Positions 8,516-19,598 of a stretch of 64,000 bases of DNA are shown one piece after another. The stretch comes from Nitrospirota bacterium. GTDB taxonomy: Bacteria; Nitrospirota; Thermodesulfovibrionia; Thermodesulfovibrionales; Dissulfurispiraceae. The DNA lies in assembly GCA_016936655.1 (NCBI GenBank), contig JAFGXL010000021.1, forward strand, positions 62,001-126,000, read 5' to 3'. Below the pieces are notes generated by a model that was not told where the DNA came from, did no database searches, and worked only from the letters and a program-made list of their open reading frames with translations. The position numbers were made by a program, and so were the translations under genes. Within the stretch, counting starts at the first letter, position 1; every line of letters begins with the position of its first letter.

Positions 8516-8521
8516 TATAAT
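8516..8521 (+). promoter_or_regulatory. -10 box of the PhzF-like gene (leaderless spacing)
   Basis: A perfect TATAAT is followed by five bases and the ATG at 8527. There is no Shine-Dalgarno and no clear -35 at 17 bases. Confidence 0.55.
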
Positions 8522-8526
8522 GATCC

Positions 8527-9315
8527 ATGCAAATACCTTATTATCACATTGACGCATTCACATCAAAAATATTCAGCGGCAATCCTGCTGCTGTGTGCCT
8601 GCTGGACAAATGGCTCGATGACAAAACCATGCACTGCATTGCAGCTGAGAACAATCTTGCAGAAACAGCCTTCCTTGTATCAGCTTCAGACAGCAGATAT
8701 CATTTAAGGTGGTTCACTCCTGCTGTTGAGATTGATCTGTGCGGCCATGCAACACTCGCAAGCGCGTTTGTGATCTTCTCATACATAAACAGTTCGCTTC
8801 CATCAGTTGATTTTGAGACCGCAAGCGGCAAATTAACAGTTGTCAAATCAGATGACCTGCTCACTATGAACTTCCCTGCACGAAAGCCCTTGGCATCAGA
8901 ATCTCTGGCCTTGTTATCTAAAGCGTTCGGTGCTGAGCCTGTTGAGGTTTTAAGATCAAGAGATCTTATGGCTGTTTTTGATGATGAGATGGTGATCAAA
9001 AATATGAAGCCTGATTTTCAAAAGCTGCGGCTGATAAAGGACTGCTTTGGGATAATTGTGACTGCGCACGGACTGAATTCTGACTTTGTATCGCGCTTCT
9101 TTGCTCCCAATGCAGGAATAGATGAAGACCCTGTAACAGGGTCAGCACACTGTACGCTGATACCTTACTGGTCAGAAAAACTTGGCAAGAATAAACTGAG
9201 CGCTCAGCAACTCTCAAAGCGCGGGGGCGAGCTGTTTTGTGAGAACATGGACAATCGAGTAAATATATCAGGCCGTGCCGTACTCTACGCAAAAGGACAT
9301 ATCCATCTTGACTGA
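8527..9315 (+). CDS. PhzF family isomerase-like protein
   Basis: A 262-residue member of the PhzF (phenazine biosynthesis-like) superfamily, with a diaminopimelate-epimerase-like fold in two halves. Family hallmarks are YYHIDAFTSKIFSGNPAAVC, ENNLAETAFLV (with the conserved catalytic Glu), RWFTPAVEIDLCGHATLA, and in the second half FFAPNAGIDEDPVTGSAHC. No phenazine genes are nearby, so it is most likely one of the widespread homologues of unknown substrate rather than a phenazine enzyme. It follows the HigA-like gene by 21 bases but has its own TATAAT box. It converges on the DUF1232 gene with only four bases between the stops. Confidence 0.92.
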   Translation: MQIPYYHIDAFTSKIFSGNPAAVCLLDKWLDDKTMHCIAAENNLAETAFLVSASDSRYHLRWFTPAVEIDLCGHATLASAFVIFSYINSSLPSVDFETASGKLTVVKSDDLLTMNFPARKPLASESLALLSKAFGAEPVEVLRSRDLMAVFDDEMVIKNMKPDFQKLRLIKDCFGIIVTAHGLNSDFVSRFFAPNAGIDEDPVTGSAHCTLIPYWSEKLGKNKLSAQQLSKRGGELFCENMDNRVNISGRAVLYAKGHIHLD

Positions 9316-9319
9316 TACA

Positions 9320-9697
9320 CTATTTTATTAACCAGCTCACTCCAAACCACAATATCAGTAACCAGATTATGATCATGATAAATATTGCTGTGGCACAGCC
9401 AGCTGCCTTTTTAAGCAACCTATCTGCTCTGAGTCTGGCTGATTCTTGCACATCTGAAGGTATTTTCTGAAGAACTAATCCAAAACCAAGTGTCACCAGA
9501 AATAGATCATCAAGTAATCCAATAAATGGAACAAAATCAGAAAATATATCTATTGGAATTAGAGCATATAATATTGAGATCAAGGAAAGAAGCCTTAAAT
9601 AGATCGGTGTGCGCTTGTCAACGGCTGCAAAAAATACAGTAAGCACATTCTGCTTCAGCATGCTGATTTTTTCTTTTAGTACTGTGATTATTCCCAT
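9320..9697 (-). CDS. DUF1232 (YkvA-like) membrane protein
   Basis: 125 residues from the ATG at 9697, which has an AGGGAG upstream. The longer frame to 9787 overlaps comF and lacks support. The DUF1232 core PIYLRLLSLISILYALIPIDIFSDFVPFIGLLDDL is clear (about residues 30-65). A C-terminal hydrophobic segment (IFIMIIIWLLILWFGVSWLI) anchors it in the membrane. The function of the family is unknown. It lies 11 bases after comF and is probably co-transcribed with it. Confidence 0.85.
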   Translation of the reverse strand: MGIITVLKEKISMLKQNVLTVFFAAVDKRTPIYLRLLSLISILYALIPIDIFSDFVPFIGLLDDLFLVTLGFGLVLQKIPSDVQESARLRADRLLKKAAGCATAIFIMIIIWLLILWFGVSWLIK

Positions 9698-9708
9698 TTG
9701 CAATCTCC

Positions 9709-10404
9709 CTAGTTCTTCGGCAAAGACCTTGCGAGCGCTGCGATATGCACCTCGGATGCACCCGCCTTTTTGAGAACCCTGGCACATTCTGCTACTGTAG
9801 CTCCTGTTGTTATAACATCATCAACAAGAAGTATCTTCAAACCACGTATATCTTCACAAACTGCAAATGCCTTTTTCAAATTCTTTCTTCTGTCTGTACC
9901 AGAGAGCGCGGTCTGCGGTTGAGTGAGTTTTGTTTTTATAAGCGCTGAGGTTACAAGTCTTGCTCCTGTATTTTTTGAAATATGTTTTGCGAGCGCTGCT
10001 GTCTGGTTAAACTCTCTTGCTATCAGCTTTATCCTGTGCAACGGCACAGGTATAACAGCATCACATTGAGGCAAATGCATATCGTCAAACAGTTTTGCCA
10101 AAGGATTTGCCAGTCTTCTTATGCCGTTGAACTTCATCAGATGTATAGCCTCTTTAATTACTCCTGTGTAGCTTGAGTAATAATAGATCTTTTCAAAGTG
10201 CGGCTTCTCTTTAATACAAGCAGCACATAGAGCGGCAAATTCAGAAACAACAGGCAGGCCGCATATATTGCATCTTGAACCGTTGAATTTTTTTATCTGC
10301 TGCCAGCATGAGGAACATATCGGATTGGTATAGCGGTTGTCAGAGTCTGCCTCGCAGACAGGGCATTGGGATGGAAAAATAAGATTAAGAATTTTATTGA
10401 ACAT
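9709..10404 (-). CDS. ComF family protein (phosphoribosyltransferase-like)
   Basis: 231 residues. An N-terminal double zinc-ribbon (CPVCEADSDN..CSSCW..CNICGLP..CAACI) is followed by a phosphoribosyltransferase domain with CDAVIPVPLHRIKLIAREFNQ and the PRPP-binding loop LKILLVDDVITTGATV. ComF proteins take part in uptake of transforming DNA in naturally competent bacteria; here no other competence gene is adjacent, so the role is inferred from family. The end ..LARSLPKN and full domain set indicate an intact gene. It follows the purA terminator. Confidence 0.92.
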   Translation of the reverse strand: MFNKILNLIFPSQCPVCEADSDNRYTNPICSSCWQQIKKFNGSRCNICGLPVVSEFAALCAACIKEKPHFEKIYYYSSYTGVIKEAIHLMKFNGIRRLANPLAKLFDDMHLPQCDAVIPVPLHRIKLIAREFNQTAALAKHISKNTGARLVTSALIKTKLTQPQTALSGTDRRKNLKKAFAVCEDIRGLKILLVDDVITTGATVAECARVLKKAGASEVHIAALARSLPKN

Positions 10405-10423
10405 TAATTAAAAGAAGATTTTT

Positions 10424-10457
10424 TAAAAATGAGGACTCGCTTGTGCGAGCCCTCATT
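10424..10457 (-). terminator. Intrinsic terminator after purA
   Basis: A 13-base-pair stem with one mismatch (arms 10428-10440 and 10445-10457, loop TTGT) is followed by a T run on the minus strand. It begins 8 bases past the purA stop. Confidence 0.9.
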
Positions 10458-10464
10458 GATGTTG

Positions 10465-13366
<2,902 letters not shown>

Positions 13367-13396
13367 TTTATATTCCCCTATAATTTATTAATTGTC

Positions 13397-14536
13397 TTAT
13401 GCAATAAGTATTTCCTGAGCAGCAGCAACGCCCCTGCCAAGAACAACATCGTGTCCGAGTCCCTTTAGAACCATCTCGAGTGCGGCTATGCCGGTTATAA
13501 CATCAAATGTGTCTGCATATCCGAGATGAGCGAATCTGAAGATCTTGCCTTTTGCCCTGTCCTGTCCGCCAGCAGCTGTTACGCCGTACTTCTCGCGGAG
13601 GTTCTTATATATAAGCTGTCCGTCTATGCCGGCAGGAGCTTCAATTGATGTAACCGAGTTGCTCGGAGACTCTTTGGCATAAAGTCCAAGCCCTATGGCC
13701 TTTGCTCCGGCCCTTGTTGCATCTGCAAGAGTTTTGTGTCTCTTGAACACATTTTCGAGACCCTCTTTCTGGAGCATCTTTATCGCCTCGTTCAGACCGA
13801 TAATAAGTGAAACTGCTGAGGTGAAGTTTGTCTGGTTCTTGTCCAGATTCTCCTTCTCCTTCTTAAAATTGAAGTAGAAGCGGGTCATCTTTGATTCAGC
13901 ATTCCTCTTCCATGCCTTCTCGCTGACGCTGACAAAAGCAAGGCCAGGAGGCAGCATAAGACCCTTCTGCGATCCTCCAACCATTATATCAATGCCCCAT
14001 TCGTCAACCTTTAAATCTTCAGCAACAAGAGCGCTGATAGCGTCAACAACAAAGAGTGTATCATCATACTTCTTTATAACTTTTGCGAGTCCTTCTATAT
14101 CATGGTAAACGCCTGTTGATGTCTCACAAGCCTGTACAAACACGCCCTTTATGCTCTTGTCTTTCGCGAGCGCAGCATCAACATCAGCAGCCTTTACAGA
14201 ATATCCCCAATCAACAACGATCTCCTCTACTGTCAGTCCGTATGCCTGAGCGATCTTTGTCCATCTCTCTCCGAACTTTCCGCCATTGACAACAAGCACC
14301 TTGTCGCCGGGGTTAAAAAAGTTGTTGACTGATCCAACCATTCCGCCTGTGCCTGTTGAGCTGAGTATCAATACATCGCTCTTTGTCTGAAAGAGCCATT
14401 TGAGTCCGTTCTTTGCAGAATCCAGTATAGGAATAAAATCTGGGGCGCGGTGGTGTATCATCGGCATAGCCATTGACAACAGCACTTCTGGTGGTACAGG
14501 CGTAGGGCCGGGTGCAAGCAGATATCTTTTAATCAT
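13397..14536 (-). CDS. Class V aminotransferase (serine pathway type, probable phosphoserine aminotransferase role)
   Basis: 379 residues from ATG 14536, which is preceded by GGAGGAG at seven bases. A TTG further out (14551) lies inside the Shine-Dalgarno and is rejected. RYLLAPGPTPVPPEVLLSMA, the PLP-handling TGTGGM, DAISALVAEDLKVDEWGIDIMVGGSQKGLMLPPGL (with the Schiff-base lysine) and the C-terminal FRFAHLGYADTFDVITGIAALE place it in the alanine-glyoxylate / serine-pyruvate aminotransferase group. Because serA follows directly, it probably converts phosphohydroxypyruvate to phosphoserine. That specificity is an inference; alanine-glyoxylate or purine-catabolic transaminase activity is an alternative. 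Confidence 0.9.
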   Translation of the reverse strand: MIKRYLLAPGPTPVPPEVLLSMAMPMIHHRAPDFIPILDSAKNGLKWLFQTKSDVLILSSTGTGGMVGSVNNFFNPGDKVLVVNGGKFGERWTKIAQAYGLTVEEIVVDWGYSVKAADVDAALAKDKSIKGVFVQACETSTGVYHDIEGLAKVIKKYDDTLFVVDAISALVAEDLKVDEWGIDIMVGGSQKGLMLPPGLAFVSVSEKAWKRNAESKMTRFYFNFKKEKENLDKNQTNFTSAVSLIIGLNEAIKMLQKEGLENVFKRHKTLADATRAGAKAIGLGLYAKESPSNSVTSIEAPAGIDGQLIYKNLREKYGVTAAGGQDRAKGKIFRFAHLGYADTFDVITGIAALEMVLKGLGHDVVLGRGVAAAQEILIA

Positions 14537-14681
14537 TTTTTTCTCCTCCAAATTTGGTTTGAATTTATCCGATAATAATTATCTATGAAATGAGTACTTA
14601 TATTAATACAAATACAATAGCTTTGAAAAGCAGTTTATAAAAGAGTACAATAATGGCACCATATATCCGCAAAAGGAGGGA

Positions 14682-14711
14682 GTGCGCTGGAGCCGGCAGC
14701 TCAGCAGCTAA
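14682..14711 (+). CDS. Nine-codon upstream ORF before selA
   Basis: A GTG preceded by AAAAGGAGGGA opens the frame MRWSRQLSS and ends in TAA at 14709-14711, four bases before the selA ATG. The strong Shine-Dalgarno has no in-frame selA start downstream, so it can only serve this short frame. A small hairpin, GCTGGAGC (14686-14693), loop CGGCA, GCTCAGC (14699-14705), overlaps it. This looks like a leader controlling selA by translational coupling, but expression is not shown. Confidence 0.5.
   Translation: MRWSRQLSS
14686..14705 (+). promoter_or_regulatory. Hairpin in the selA leader
   Basis: A seven-pair stem with one bulged G and a five-base loop lies within the upstream ORF, 11 bases before the selA start. 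E. coli selA mRNA carries a SECIS-like element in its leader; a similar role here is speculative. Confidence 0.35.
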
Positions 14712-14715
14712 TTCC

Positions 14716-16113
14716 ATGAGCAAAAAATCCATTTTATCCTCTTTGCCCTCTGTAGATGAGATACTAAAATCTGTAAATGGAATTGATTGGCTCAAATCAT
14801 TTCCACGCAAAAAAGTTATTCAGGCTATACGTGAAATTATCGACGAGACCCGACAGGCGATTGTTGACGGCATTCGGGACAATGTGCCTGTGCATATGGA
14901 CTCACAAATAGAAGACCGAATCAAAAAGCTCTCTGACTTCAGCCTTAAAAAGGTTATAAACGCAACAGGAGTTGTAATACATACAAATCTCGGAAGATCC
15001 GTACTCTCTGAAGAAGTGCTTAAGCGCACTGCTGAAATCGCCTCTGGCTACTCAAACCTTGAGTATGATCTTCAGACAGGCAGACGAGGCAAAAGATACT
15101 CGCATATACAGTCGCTGCTTTCTGAAATTACAGGAGCTGAAAGCGCACTTGTTGTAAATAACAATGCCGGGGCAGTGCTTGTCTGCCTGAGCGCATTGGC
15201 AAAGGGCAGAGAGGTGATAGTCTCCAGAGGAGAACTGGTAGAAATCGGCGGTGCATTCAGGGTGCCTGATGTTATGTCCCACAGCGGCTGCATACTTAAA
15301 GAGGTGGGCACAACAAACAAGACACATCTTTATGACTACGAAAACGCAATAAATGAAAATACAGCGCTGCTTATGCAGGTGCATCAGTCCAACTTCAAGA
15401 TGATAGGATTTACAGAGGCTGTATCAACCATAGAACTTGCTCAGCTGGGTAAAAAAACAGGCATACCTGTAATGTATGACCTTGGCAGCGGCTGTCTTGT
15501 AGATATGAAGGCATGCGGCATACATAATGAGATGACTGTTCAAGATGCTGTGGCAGCCGGCGCTGATATAGTCACATTCAGCGGAGACAAACTTTTAGGG
15601 GGTCCGCAGGCTGGAATAATAGTTGGAAAGAAGGAACTCATTGATATTATTGCTAAAAATCCACTCATGCGTGCTCTTCGTATAGACAAGCTCACACTAG
15701 CTGCATTTGAAGCTACACTTATGTATTATCTTGATGAAGATACAGCCAAAACAAAAATAGAAACTCTAAGAATGATTTTTCAGCAACCAGAAGATATATA
15801 TGCTCGCGCAGAGCGTATAATGTTAGATATTAGAGAAAAAGTAAATTCTAACACATTATCTATATCAGTAACAGAGGCAGAATCCCAATCAGGCGGAGGT
15901 GCATTGCCAGAGGTTGGATTTAAAACCTTTGTAGTTTCAGTAAAGTCATCGCTAATGTCTGCAGCACAGATTGAATCTTCGTTGCGAAGCAGCAATCCAC
16001 CTGTAATATCAAGGATAAAAGATAACACTCTGCTGCTTGATGCACGTACAATAGGTGATTCTGAGATTGAGGATGTTGTGAGCGCTATCTGCAATACGCT
16101 CAAACAAAAATAA
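14716..16113 (+). CDS. selA: L-seryl-tRNA(Sec) selenium transferase
   Basis: 465 residues from the ATG at 14716, giving [20 protein letters not shown], the usual SelA beginning. A longer frame from 14653 adds an unconserved, Ala/Arg-rich stretch with no Shine-Dalgarno. SelA is a PLP enzyme that turns seryl-tRNA(Sec) into selenocysteyl-tRNA using selenophosphate. Hallmarks include [20 protein letters not shown], the [11 protein letters not shown] core, [17 protein letters not shown] and [16 protein letters not shown] with the PLP lysine. No selB, selD or tRNA-Sec lies in the window; dgt follows by 11 bases. Presence of selA implies that the organism uses selenocysteine. Confidence 0.96.
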   Translation: MSKKSILSSLPSVDEILKSVNGIDWLKSFPRKKVIQAIREIIDETRQAIVDGIRDNVPVHMDSQIEDRIKKLSDFSLKKVINATGVVIHTNLGRSVLSEEVLKRTAEIASGYSNLEYDLQTGRRGKRYSHIQSLLSEITGAESALVVNNNAGAVLVCLSALAKGREVIVSRGELVEIGGAFRVPDVMSHSGCILKEVGTTNKTHLYDYENAINENTALLMQVHQSNFKMIGFTEAVSTIELAQLGKKTGIPVMYDLGSGCLVDMKACGIHNEMTVQDAVAAGADIVTFSGDKLLGGPQAGIIVGKKELIDIIAKNPLMRALRIDKLTLAAFEATLMYYLDEDTAKTKIETLRMIFQQPEDIYARAERIMLDIREKVNSNTLSISVTEAESQSGGGALPEVGFKTFVVSVKSSLMSAAQIESSLRSSNPPVISRIKDNTLLLDARTIGDSEIEDVVSAICNTLKQK

Positions 16114-16124
16114 CTTTTTTGAAT

Positions 16125-17156
16125 ATGACCATTCGAGAGCATACCGAAGACATAGAAAAACAGATACTGCATCCTAATGCTCAGCTCAGCTCAAAAAGCA
16201 GAGGAAGGACACGACATGAGAAAGAGGATGATATACGAACATGCTTCCAAAGAGATAGGGACAGAATAATTCATTCAAAATCCTTCCGCAGGCTTAAACA
16301 TAAAACACAGGTATTTCTTGCTCCAAAAGGCGACCATTACCGCACACGGCTTACACATGTGCTGGAAGTTTCACAGATAGCCCGAACCATTGCGCGCTCT
16401 CTACGCCTGAACGAGGATCTTACAGAAGCTATAGCTCTTGGACATGATCTTGGGCACACTCCTTTTGGCCATGCTGGAGAGGCTGTTCTCAACAAGATCC
16501 ATCCCGGCGGATTTGAGCATGCAAAGCAGAGCCTAAGAGTTGTAGATTTTCTTGAGCATGACGGAACGGGACTAAACCTGACTCATGAAGTGCGAAACGG
16601 TATAATTAAGCACTCTAAAGGCAAGGGTGGGGCAATAGTATCAAACAATCCAAAAGAAAAACCCTCAACACTCGAAGGCAGAATAGTTCGAATCTCTGAC
16701 ATAATTGCCTACGCAAACCATGACCTTGATGACGCTATAAGGGCAGGGGTAATTAAGAAATCAGACCTGCCAAAATATATCACAAGCGCCATAGGCAGCT
16801 CCAATGCAGCGAGGATAGACACAATGGTTCGCAATGTAATAATCACCAGCATGCATGCAGGAGTATCTGACATAGCAATAGATCAGGAGATGGCGGACAT
16901 ACTCAACAACCTGCGCAGGTTTCTGTTTGAACATATATATGAATCTAAAAAAATAATGCAGGAGTTTTCAAAGGCTGAAGGCATACTTATAGCACTTTAC
17001 GAACACTATATGAAATGCGATGAACATTCATTCGAAAAAAGTCCATCAGAGAACCGCCACAGGGCAGTATGCGATTTTATAGCAGGAATGACCGACCGCT
17101 TCGCGCTTATGGAATATGAGCGCATCTTCTTTCCGCAGAGATGGATGGTGCTCTGA
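16125..17156 (+). CDS. dgt: Deoxyguanosinetriphosphate triphosphohydrolase-like protein
   Basis: 343 residues from ATG 16125 (a TTG two codons earlier is also in frame). An HD-domain dNTPase that hydrolyses dNTPs to nucleosides and triphosphate. [40 protein letters not shown] (first metal His), [14 protein letters not shown] (HD pair) and [20 protein letters not shown] are the conserved blocks of the bacterial type 2 dGTPase family. It follows selA by 11 bases. Its TGA stop is immediately followed by a parS palindrome. Confidence 0.95.
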   Translation: MTIREHTEDIEKQILHPNAQLSSKSRGRTRHEKEDDIRTCFQRDRDRIIHSKSFRRLKHKTQVFLAPKGDHYRTRLTHVLEVSQIARTIARSLRLNEDLTEAIALGHDLGHTPFGHAGEAVLNKIHPGGFEHAKQSLRVVDFLEHDGTGLNLTHEVRNGIIKHSKGKGGAIVSNNPKEKPSTLEGRIVRISDIIAYANHDLDDAIRAGVIKKSDLPKYITSAIGSSNAARIDTMVRNVIITSMHAGVSDIAIDQEMADILNNLRRFLFEHIYESKKIMQEFSKAEGILIALYEHYMKCDEHSFEKSPSENRHRAVCDFIAGMTDRFALMEYERIFFPQRWMVL

Positions 17157-17172
17157 TGTTCCACGTGGAACA
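17157..17172. promoter_or_regulatory. parS: parS centromere-like site
   Basis: TGTTCCACGTGGAACA is a perfect 16-base palindrome that differs from the B. subtilis parS consensus TGTTNCACGTGAAACA at one position. It begins on the base after the dgt stop and ends 8 bases before mutS2. It lies 5.6 kb from parAB and 12.5 kb from dnaA, where ori-proximal parS sites are expected. I saw no second copy. Confidence 0.88.
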
Positions 17173-17180
17173 TTCCTGAT

Positions 17181-19547
17181 ATGCCGGGTCAGAACATCTT
17201 ACATACAATAGAGTTTGACAAGCTGCTGGAAACAGCATCCTCATATGCAAAAAGCTGCCCTGCAAGAGAAGGCGTCCTTGAGCTAAGACCTTTAAATAAT
17301 GCAAAAGAGATCAAAAAAAGGTTTGCTATAGTTGAAGAGATACGGCTTCTCTCACAGAAGGAAACTCCTCTTCAGCTTTCAGAATTTTGTGATATAACCC
17401 GCCTGCTCCAGAAGGTGAGACCTGCTGGCTCGATACTAGATCCTGTTGAGATTGCAGAGATAATGGAGTTCCTAAACTGCGCTCATGACATATCGTCACA
17501 GATCTCTCATCAGACAGAAGCGCCTAATCTGCAGGAGCTGGCTTCTCCTCTTACAGGTCAACCTGATCTGCTCAAAACACTCAAAAGATCTATAGGGTCT
17601 GAAGGCTCTATTCTGGATACAGCTTCCGGAGAGCTCGGAAGGCTTCGCTCAAAGCTCCGCACACTGGAGGCTCGGATAAGGCGCAGGCTCGAGGATATAA
17701 CAAAAGATGAGCGGCTGTCTATATTTCTGCAGGATGACTTTGTGACTCAGAGATCAGGCAGATGGGTAATCCCTGTACGTATGGATTCAAAGGGACAGGT
17801 GCCGGGAGTTGTGCATGATGTATCAAACACTGGAGAGACAGCTTTTGTTGAGCCGCTCGAGATAATAGGTATTTCGAATGAGCTCGAAAATGCGATAGCA
17901 GAACATAAGACGGAAGAGATCCGAATTCTGAGAAAGATAAGCGAACATATAAGAATGCTGGCAGATAGTATTGCAGCGGAATATGCATATCTTGTTCAGA
18001 TAGATATTTTCAGGAGCATAGCCATCTTTTCTGATCAACTGCAGATGGAGACTCCTTTGATAACAGAAAATACCTCATGCATAAAACTATCTAATGCGAG
18101 GCATCCTTTGCTGATGATAGCGTATAAAAACAGGGGGTATGATAAAAATGTTGTTCCTCTCGATGTAGAGCTGTCTGTTGAAAAGAAGGTAATGGTTATT
18201 ACTGGATCAAACGCAGGCGGTAAGACAATATCAATAAAAACTGTCGGCCTGCTAACTCTGATGGCGCTCTCGGGCATGCCTATACCAGCAGACTCTTCAT
18301 CAGTTATACCTCTTATCAAAAATGTGCTTGTTGACATTGGCGATGACCAGTCAATAGAGGCTAACCATTCAACCTTCTCTGCACACATATCGAACATAGC
18401 GCAGATACTAGATAGCGCAGATACCAACTCTCTTGTTCTTGTGGATGAACTCGGCACAGGCACAGATCCTTCAGAAGGCGGCGCTCTAGCCTGCGCTGTA
18501 TTGAAGGAGTTAAAGACAAAAGGCGCACTAGTATTTGCTACAACACATCTTACTGATATAAAAGGATTCGTACACAAAACAGAGGGCATGATAAATGCTT
18601 CTATGGAGTTTGACAGACAGACACTATCTCCGCTCTACAGACTGAGAGTTGGTGAGCCGGGTCAGTCCCATGCAATAGATACAGCAGCAAGATACGGCAT
18701 GCCGAAGCGCATAATCGATGATGCAAAAGAGATGCTCGGCAGGGCCAGAGTAGAGATAGACAGCCTGATATCAGACCTGAACTCAAAGCGCGCTGACTAT
18801 GAGCAGAAACTTGCTGAAACTAAATTTAAGATGATGGATCTTGAACAAAAAGAGGCTGATCTTATAGAAAAAAACACCAAACTGGCTGCACAGGCAAAAG
18901 AGGCTCTTGCTCATGCATATGAAGAGGCGTCAAAGATAGTACAGACAGCAAAACAGCAGATGAACTTATTTATTAATGAGATAAAAAAAACAGAGCGGCA
19001 GAAGCAGAAGGAGCTGATAAGCCGGACAGAAGCCGAGTATAAAAAGCTTAGGGAAAAGGTCCGCGAGTATGCTCCTGTGAAAACAGCCGGGGTGAATATT
19101 GATGAGCTGGAACCGGGCCAATTTGTGTCTCTGCCCTCGCTGAGAGCTGAAGCAGTGGTGCAGGCTGTTGATACCAGAACCATGTGTGTACGGCTCTTAA
19201 TAGCCGGCAAAGAGGTAGAGATGCCTGTAACAGAGATAGCGCTGACTGACAAAAAGCCTTTGTCAAAGTCAGGCAGTATTAGTGTTGAGGCTGAAACAGA
19301 GGCAGTATCAAACAGGATAAATTTGATAGGCTTCAGGGTTGATGATGCGATTGTTGAGATCGAGCCATTTCTGAACCATGCATCTATGACAGGTCTTTCT
19401 GAAGTTGTGATAATACATGGCATAGGCACAGGCGCACTCTCAAAAGGCATTAAAGAGCATCTCAAAGGCCATCCACTGATAGCTGAGCTGAGGCCCGGCA
19501 TAAAGGAAGAAGGCGGTGCAGGAGTAACAGTTGCAAAACTGAAATAA
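17181..19547 (+). CDS. mutS2: Endonuclease MutS2 / ribosome-collision ATPase
   Basis: 788 residues, usual MutS2 length. N-terminal MutS core (clamp/lever), ATPase domain with Walker A GSNAGGKTISIKT (about residue 342), LVLVDELGTGTDPSEGGALA, then a long coiled coil (about 520-620) and a C-terminal Smr domain (about 710-788). MutS2 has been linked to suppression of homologous recombination and, in Gram-positives, to splitting collided ribosomes. The Smr motif normally written LDLRG reads INLIG here, so an acidic residue tied to Smr nuclease activity is missing, while HGIGTGALSKGI is kept. The start ATG has no clear Shine-Dalgarno. Confidence 0.95.
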   Translation: MPGQNILHTIEFDKLLETASSYAKSCPAREGVLELRPLNNAKEIKKRFAIVEEIRLLSQKETPLQLSEFCDITRLLQKVRPAGSILDPVEIAEIMEFLNCAHDISSQISHQTEAPNLQELASPLTGQPDLLKTLKRSIGSEGSILDTASGELGRLRSKLRTLEARIRRRLEDITKDERLSIFLQDDFVTQRSGRWVIPVRMDSKGQVPGVVHDVSNTGETAFVEPLEIIGISNELENAIAEHKTEEIRILRKISEHIRMLADSIAAEYAYLVQIDIFRSIAIFSDQLQMETPLITENTSCIKLSNARHPLLMIAYKNRGYDKNVVPLDVELSVEKKVMVITGSNAGGKTISIKTVGLLTLMALSGMPIPADSSSVIPLIKNVLVDIGDDQSIEANHSTFSAHISNIAQILDSADTNSLVLVDELGTGTDPSEGGALACAVLKELKTKGALVFATTHLTDIKGFVHKTEGMINASMEFDRQTLSPLYRLRVGEPGQSHAIDTAARYGMPKRIIDDAKEMLGRARVEIDSLISDLNSKRADYEQKLAETKFKMMDLEQKEADLIEKNTKLAAQAKEALAHAYEEASKIVQTAKQQMNLFINEIKKTERQKQKELISRTEAEYKKLREKVREYAPVKTAGVNIDELEPGQFVSLPSLRAEAVVQAVDTRTMCVRLLIAGKEVEMPVTEIALTDKKPLSKSGSISVEAETEAVSNRINLIGFRVDDAIVEIEPFLNHASMTGLSEVVIIHGIGTGALSKGIKEHLKGHPLIAELRPGIKEEGGAGVTVAKLK

Positions 19548-19598
19548 GCTTTATTATGCTTATATTTCAATTGTTTGCAACTAGAGGAGGGGTTTCTG

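Noticed and set aside
8527-9315. Phenazine biosynthesis locus
   Set aside because: Only a PhzF-family homologue is present; these are widespread without phenazine genes and none are nearby.
14653-14715. ATG 14653 as the selA start
   Set aside because: The added 21 residues are unlike SelA N-termini and there is no Shine-Dalgarno. [16 protein letters not shown] matches the family start.
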